The notes below the pieces were generated by a model. It searched no databases. It saw only the letters and a program-made list of their open reading frames with translations, and had not been told where the DNA came from. From NCBI RefSeq assembly GCF_006175995.1, contig NZ_VDMB01000012.1:52573-116572 (forward strand): 64,000 nucleotides of DNA, written 5' to 3'. Positions 61,126 to 64,000 of the stretch are shown piece by piece; positions within the stretch are counted from its first letter, which is position 1; each line of letters starts with the position of its first letter. The stretch is from Desulfobotulus mexicanus (GTDB lineage Bacteria; Desulfobacterota; Desulfobacteria; Desulfobacterales; ASO4-4). Position numbers and translations under genes: made by a program.

Positions 61126-62019
61126 GTCCGAGGAAGGTAGTGAGGAATTACCGATCCTTTCGCCTGGCATGTGTATGGTTTTAACGATACACACTGATGC
61201 GATAAAAATCTAAATCAGCTGATTCAGCATAGCAGTAATATATAATGAGACCCGGTCTTCATGGAAGGCCGGGTTTTTGTCTGGAAATATTGGAAAAATG
61301 TTTTTATGTGAGAGTTGTGTTCAGAAGATGGATGTTTTTGGGTTTGGGTAATTTATGTAACCGTAGGTGGTTTTGTTGGGGTTGTGTTAAGGTATTGTGC
61401 TTTCAGAGTATTTGTCTGCTTATTGAGAAGTTGGGCACAAATGCCCCTTTACCTCTGGCTTGTTCTGCATGGCCGTACGTTTTTCTTTCGGGTAGAAATC
61501 TGGACCATTTTTATTGATACTAAGATTTAAGTGCCTGCTTTTATATCTATATATAAAAATAAATTTTACTACTGCCTTGTTTTAAGTCCTCCCGTATTCG
61601 GTATGGCATGAAAGCGAGGCATTTTTTTGTAAATTTTTATCTCACTGATTTTCAGGCTGTTGGAAAATGTGAAACTGTGTTTGCATCTTTAATCGGGTGA
61701 ATGATGCGATGGTGACATGTGGCCGGGAACAGGATTTGCATTTAAACTGTGGAGGAACAGGATTTACCTAAAGTAATCTTAGTTCTGAGATTGGCTGGAA
61801 TTACGTACTGAATACGGATCTTGTCTGTATTTACGCACGGTGCAGAATGAGGCTTCTGAAGCGGAGCTAATCCTGGTCCACAGACGGGATATGATTGCTG
61901 CCCTGAAAAACCATGGTTGCTGACAGTTACTGGTCTTCGGATTTAAAAGGTGTTTTTGGTATGCTGTCTCATGGACAGATGCTTTATTTATTATTCAATG
62001 TTGTCAGGGGAGAAGTTTA
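61126..62019. other. Long gene-poor stretch with a coding remnant
   Basis: No intact gene is supported in these 894 bases. Besides the terminator at 61251-61278, a plus-strand frame is open from about 61788 to the stop at 61924. It reads like the last 44 residues of a protein (LELRTEYGSCLYLRT, EAELILVHRRDMIAALKNHG) with no start, probably a decayed gene. The stretch 61510-61580 is very A+T-rich. Promoters for the 62020 gene must lie in the last 100 bases but I cannot pick one. Confidence 0.4.
61251..61278 (+). terminator. Terminator after the outer-membrane barrel gene
   Basis: CCCGGTCTTC and GAAGGCCGGG pair with one bulged base around ATG and are followed by TTTTT. It ends the transcript from 59537 or earlier. 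Confidence 0.85.
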
Positions 62020-63390
62020 ATGAAAAGGAATGGTTTGGTTTTTGTTTTGTCAGTTATTTTGATTTTTCTGACATCCTCAGCTTATGCAACTTACATAAAT
62101 TATGCAACAAACTTAAGTGCCAACTGGATTTCCAATCCTGCGGGCAGGCATGCCGCCACGGACAGTGCCGATGGCGTGGTGATGAATCCTGCGGGGCTAG
62201 TCCGAATGGATGATGGTATTCACCTTCATTTTTCAAGCCAGTCCCTTTACAATCCCTATAAGATTGAAGTGGGGGGCGACTATCCGGGTCAAAGATCCTA
62301 TAAGCAGGAAAGGGCAACTAAGTTTGTTCCGTCAATTTATGCCAATTACAAGAAGGATGACTGGGCTTTCTTTGGTGGATTCTATTTTTATGGCGGTGGG
62401 GGCAGTATCTTCTATGCCGATGGTACACCTATGGTGAATACGGCTTTGTTTGGAATTGATAGTACGGTAGGTTGGAAGAATGAGAAGAATTATTTTGGCA
62501 TGAATTCTCAGGGTAAACCTGTAGGTGCAGGTGCCAGCGTGGAAATTCTTTCTATGATGCCAGCCTTTACCTTTGGTGCGGCCCGTGCATTGAATGAGAA
62601 GCTGTCTGTGGCCGCAGGTGTCAGAGTGATTTACGGATATCAGTCCACTCAGATTGATGTGAATTCAGCAGGTCCTTTTGGTATGAAGGATACCCTTTAT
62701 GATGCGGAATGGTCGGCTTTGGGTGGCCTCGCATTTTTTAGCCTGAATTATAAGCCCGTTGAAAGGCTCAATCTTGCTTTCATGATCGAGTCCCTTGCTC
62801 CCATGGACTGGGAGGTGGATGTGAAGCAGGATCTTTCTCAAGGCAATTTTCTTTCCAATGCTTCCGGTTATACGGATAAGAGAACCTTCCGTTTTGATGA
62901 GCCAACTAAAATATTCATGGGTGCAGATTATGCTCTGACGGAAAGGCTGAACGTGAATGGTATGTTCATTCTTTATCTGCCCATGTGGGGGGAATACAAG
63001 AAGCCTGCACCGTCCACTTTCAACGGTCAGAGTTTTGTGCAGAATGAAATTAAGTATGATCTGGATCCGGGTTTTGAAGTCGGTGTGGGTGGTAATTATA
63101 AGATTTCTGATAATACCAGCTTCAGTGCCGGTATTGCCTATGCCTTCCTCAATTATGATGACAAGTATCAGTCGGAAGGTCTCTATAAAAACAACTTTTT
63201 TAATCTGGGTACGGGTGTAAAAACCAAGGTGAATAACCATTTTTCCATTGGTGTCGGTTATATGCGGAATATCTATTTTAATGTAAAAAACAACGCAACA
63301 AGAGATCTGGCAGGAAATGCCTATGAAACAACATACAAAAGGCCTGATGCCCATGTATTGGCATTCAGCCTTGAGTACACCTTCAAATAA
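62020..63390 (+). CDS. OmpP1/FadL-family outer-membrane porin
   Basis: The protein has 456 aa. A signal peptide ends near residue 23 (TSSAYATYI). The N-terminal hatch has the FadL-type motif ATDSADGVVMNPAGLVRM near 45-65, which plugs the pore of long-chain fatty-acid and hydrocarbon transporters. A 14-strand barrel follows with VAAGVRVIYGYQ near 190 and ends in an aromatic residue (LAFSLEYTFK). It should carry hydrophobic substrates across the outer membrane. GGGGA lies upstream of the ATG. A single gene with no visible partner enzymes. Confidence 0.88.
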   Translation: MKRNGLVFVLSVILIFLTSSAYATYINYATNLSANWISNPAGRHAATDSADGVVMNPAGLVRMDDGIHLHFSSQSLYNPYKIEVGGDYPGQRSYKQERATKFVPSIYANYKKDDWAFFGGFYFYGGGGSIFYADGTPMVNTALFGIDSTVGWKNEKNYFGMNSQGKPVGAGASVEILSMMPAFTFGAARALNEKLSVAAGVRVIYGYQSTQIDVNSAGPFGMKDTLYDAEWSALGGLAFFSLNYKPVERLNLAFMIESLAPMDWEVDVKQDLSQGNFLSNASGYTDKRTFRFDEPTKIFMGADYALTERLNVNGMFILYLPMWGEYKKPAPSTFNGQSFVQNEIKYDLDPGFEVGVGGNYKISDNTSFSAGIAYAFLNYDDKYQSEGLYKNNFFNLGTGVKTKVNNHFSIGVGYMRNIYFNVKNNATRDLAGNAYETTYKRPDAHVLAFSLEYTFK

Positions 63391-63777
63391 TAATACCTGT
63401 TTGGTCTGTTCATTCAGAAGGAGCGCACGCTGTGTTACGGCGTCCTGTCACAGGGTAACTTATTGCCGGATTCGAACTCGTTCCGACCAGTAATGGATAA
63501 TTGTCTTTTTTAAGGCGCTGAATTAAAAGAACTAATTTAAAGTTCTTCAGAAGAGACCTTTAAAACAAATTGGCCCCTCCCGGTTTTATCCGGTGGGGGT
63601 CGATTTGTTGTGAGGGGCAGGAAGGTACAGTGTTTTCATATCCCACAGCGGGTAATATGCCTTTTTTTATGTGACGGTTGGTGTGTGACATGGTAAAAAT
63701 TAAAAAAAGTATTACCTATGATATTGATTATCCTGAAAATCGGATAAAGCGTACATTCTAAAGAAGGATTTACGCAT
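63391..63777. other. Spacer with a hairpin, ahead of an insertion sequence
   Basis: No gene is seen in these 387 bases. A GC-rich hairpin near 63571-63600 (CCCCTCCCGG ... CCGGTGGGGG) without a strong T-run could end the porin transcript. From 63732 onward the DNA belongs to the insertion sequence whose transposase starts at 63778. Confidence 0.4.
63732..63755 (+). mobile_element. Insertion-sequence terminal repeat
   Basis: CCTGAAAATCGGATAAAGCG plus TACA, 22 bases before the transposase start. It matches the solo end at 7545-7568, in the opposite orientation, with one mismatch, so it is probably the left terminal repeat of the element. Confidence 0.5.
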
Positions 63778-64000
63778 GGCTAAACCAATAACAGGAAAAA
63801 CTCACATCGGTGAACGACGTGAAAAGCGTGCGAATGGAGATATTTATATCTATGAAAGGGTTACGGCCTACGATGAAAAGGCCAAAAAGACCTATACGGT
63901 AAGCCAGAAGCTCAAGGGCAAAATCAAGCAAGGAACACAAGAAGTAGTAGTGACTCGTCCCAAAAAAAACAAAGGCGAAGGAGGTATTGCCGATGCAACC
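63778..64000 (+). CDS. Partial transposase (IS1634-like), cut by the window end
   Basis: About 74 codons are visible from ATG 63778, starting MAKPITGKTHIGERREKRAN and then IYERVTAYDEKAKKTYTVSQ. The lysine-rich N-terminus with YDEKAKKTY and SQKLKGKIK is typical of IS1634/IS4-type transposases, whose DDE core lies further on. AAGGA lies 9 bases upstream. The gene is probably intact and runs out of the window. Confidence 0.6.

Noticed and set aside
61245..61530. Small plus-strand frames of 71-90 aa
   Set aside because: They begin inside the terminator hairpin, lack a Shine-Dalgarno, and their composition (Trp, Cys, Phe-rich) is not protein-like.
63455..63500. A TTCGAAT tRNA T-loop-like word on the minus strand
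   Set aside because: The flanking bases (ACGAG and CCGGC) do not pair as a T-stem, and no acceptor, D or anticodon arm is found. No tRNA or rRNA gene is seen anywhere in the window.

Overview
The window looks like chromosomal DNA of a Gram-negative bacterium, most likely a Desulfobacterota (deltaproteobacterial) lineage. The evidence is indirect. There are many outer-membrane proteins (two TonB-dependent receptors, a FadL-type porin, a TIGR04219-like barrel), a sigma-54 regulator with a matching -24/-12 promoter, a Cache-type chemoreceptor, an EAL/HDOD protein, and DUF4857-type exporters. Base composition is near 50% G+C in the housekeeping parts and clearly A+T-richer in the accessory blocks. 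I cannot name the species.

Layout. 1-5.4 kb: a transposase remnant, a secreted DUF1566 protein, a chemoreceptor, a QueG-like iron-sulfur protein and an EAL/HDOD protein. 5.5-7.4 kb: a second transposase remnant and an AbiE-type toxin-antitoxin pair behind a palindromic operator. 7.4-12.7 kb: an A+T-rich minus-strand block with a two-gene NACHT NTPase plus RelA/SpoT-fold enzyme, then a methyltransferase plus membrane-protein pair, separated by an attC-like site. 13.2-22.5 kb: an FMN-binding lipoprotein, a PAS/sigma-54 activator, and a sigma-54-driven cluster of a TroA/BtuF-like protein, a TonB receptor and a YejA-YejB-YejE importer that lacks its ATPase. 22.6-27.2 kb: a hydrolase, a MerR-methyltransferase fusion, an SH3 protein, and a graveyard of fused fragments from type I restriction and DUF1016 genes.

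27.5-38.2 kb is the second accessory block, all on the minus strand. Between 30.06 and 38.19 kb it has the layout of an integron gene-cassette array without an integrase. Three attC-like sites (30060-30116, 30885-30956, 36583-36651) carry RYYYAAC/GTTRRRY-type ends that pair with the matching cassette starts. The cassettes encode a caspase-like protease; a three-gene operon (radical SAM enzyme, small protein, 1366-aa nuclease-STAND NTPase); and a nucleotidyltransferase with a 59-aa partner. ORF-less palindromic elements sit at two of the boundaries.

38.5-48.3 kb: an ankyrin-repeat protein and a complete yejABEF-type peptide importer translationally coupled to a periplasmic M16 peptidase. 48.6-59.4 kb: a large repeat lipoprotein, a TonB receptor, and an ABC exporter built as one ATPase plus two tandem permease/DUF4857 pairs. 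59.5-63.4 kb: an unknown protein, two outer-membrane barrels, and long gene-poor stretches. The window ends inside an insertion-sequence transposase.

The strongest candidates for undescribed biology are the NACHT + RelA/SpoT pair and the radical SAM + small protein + nuclease-STAND operon in an unusually large cassette. Both are probable anti-phage systems, inferred from architecture and setting only.
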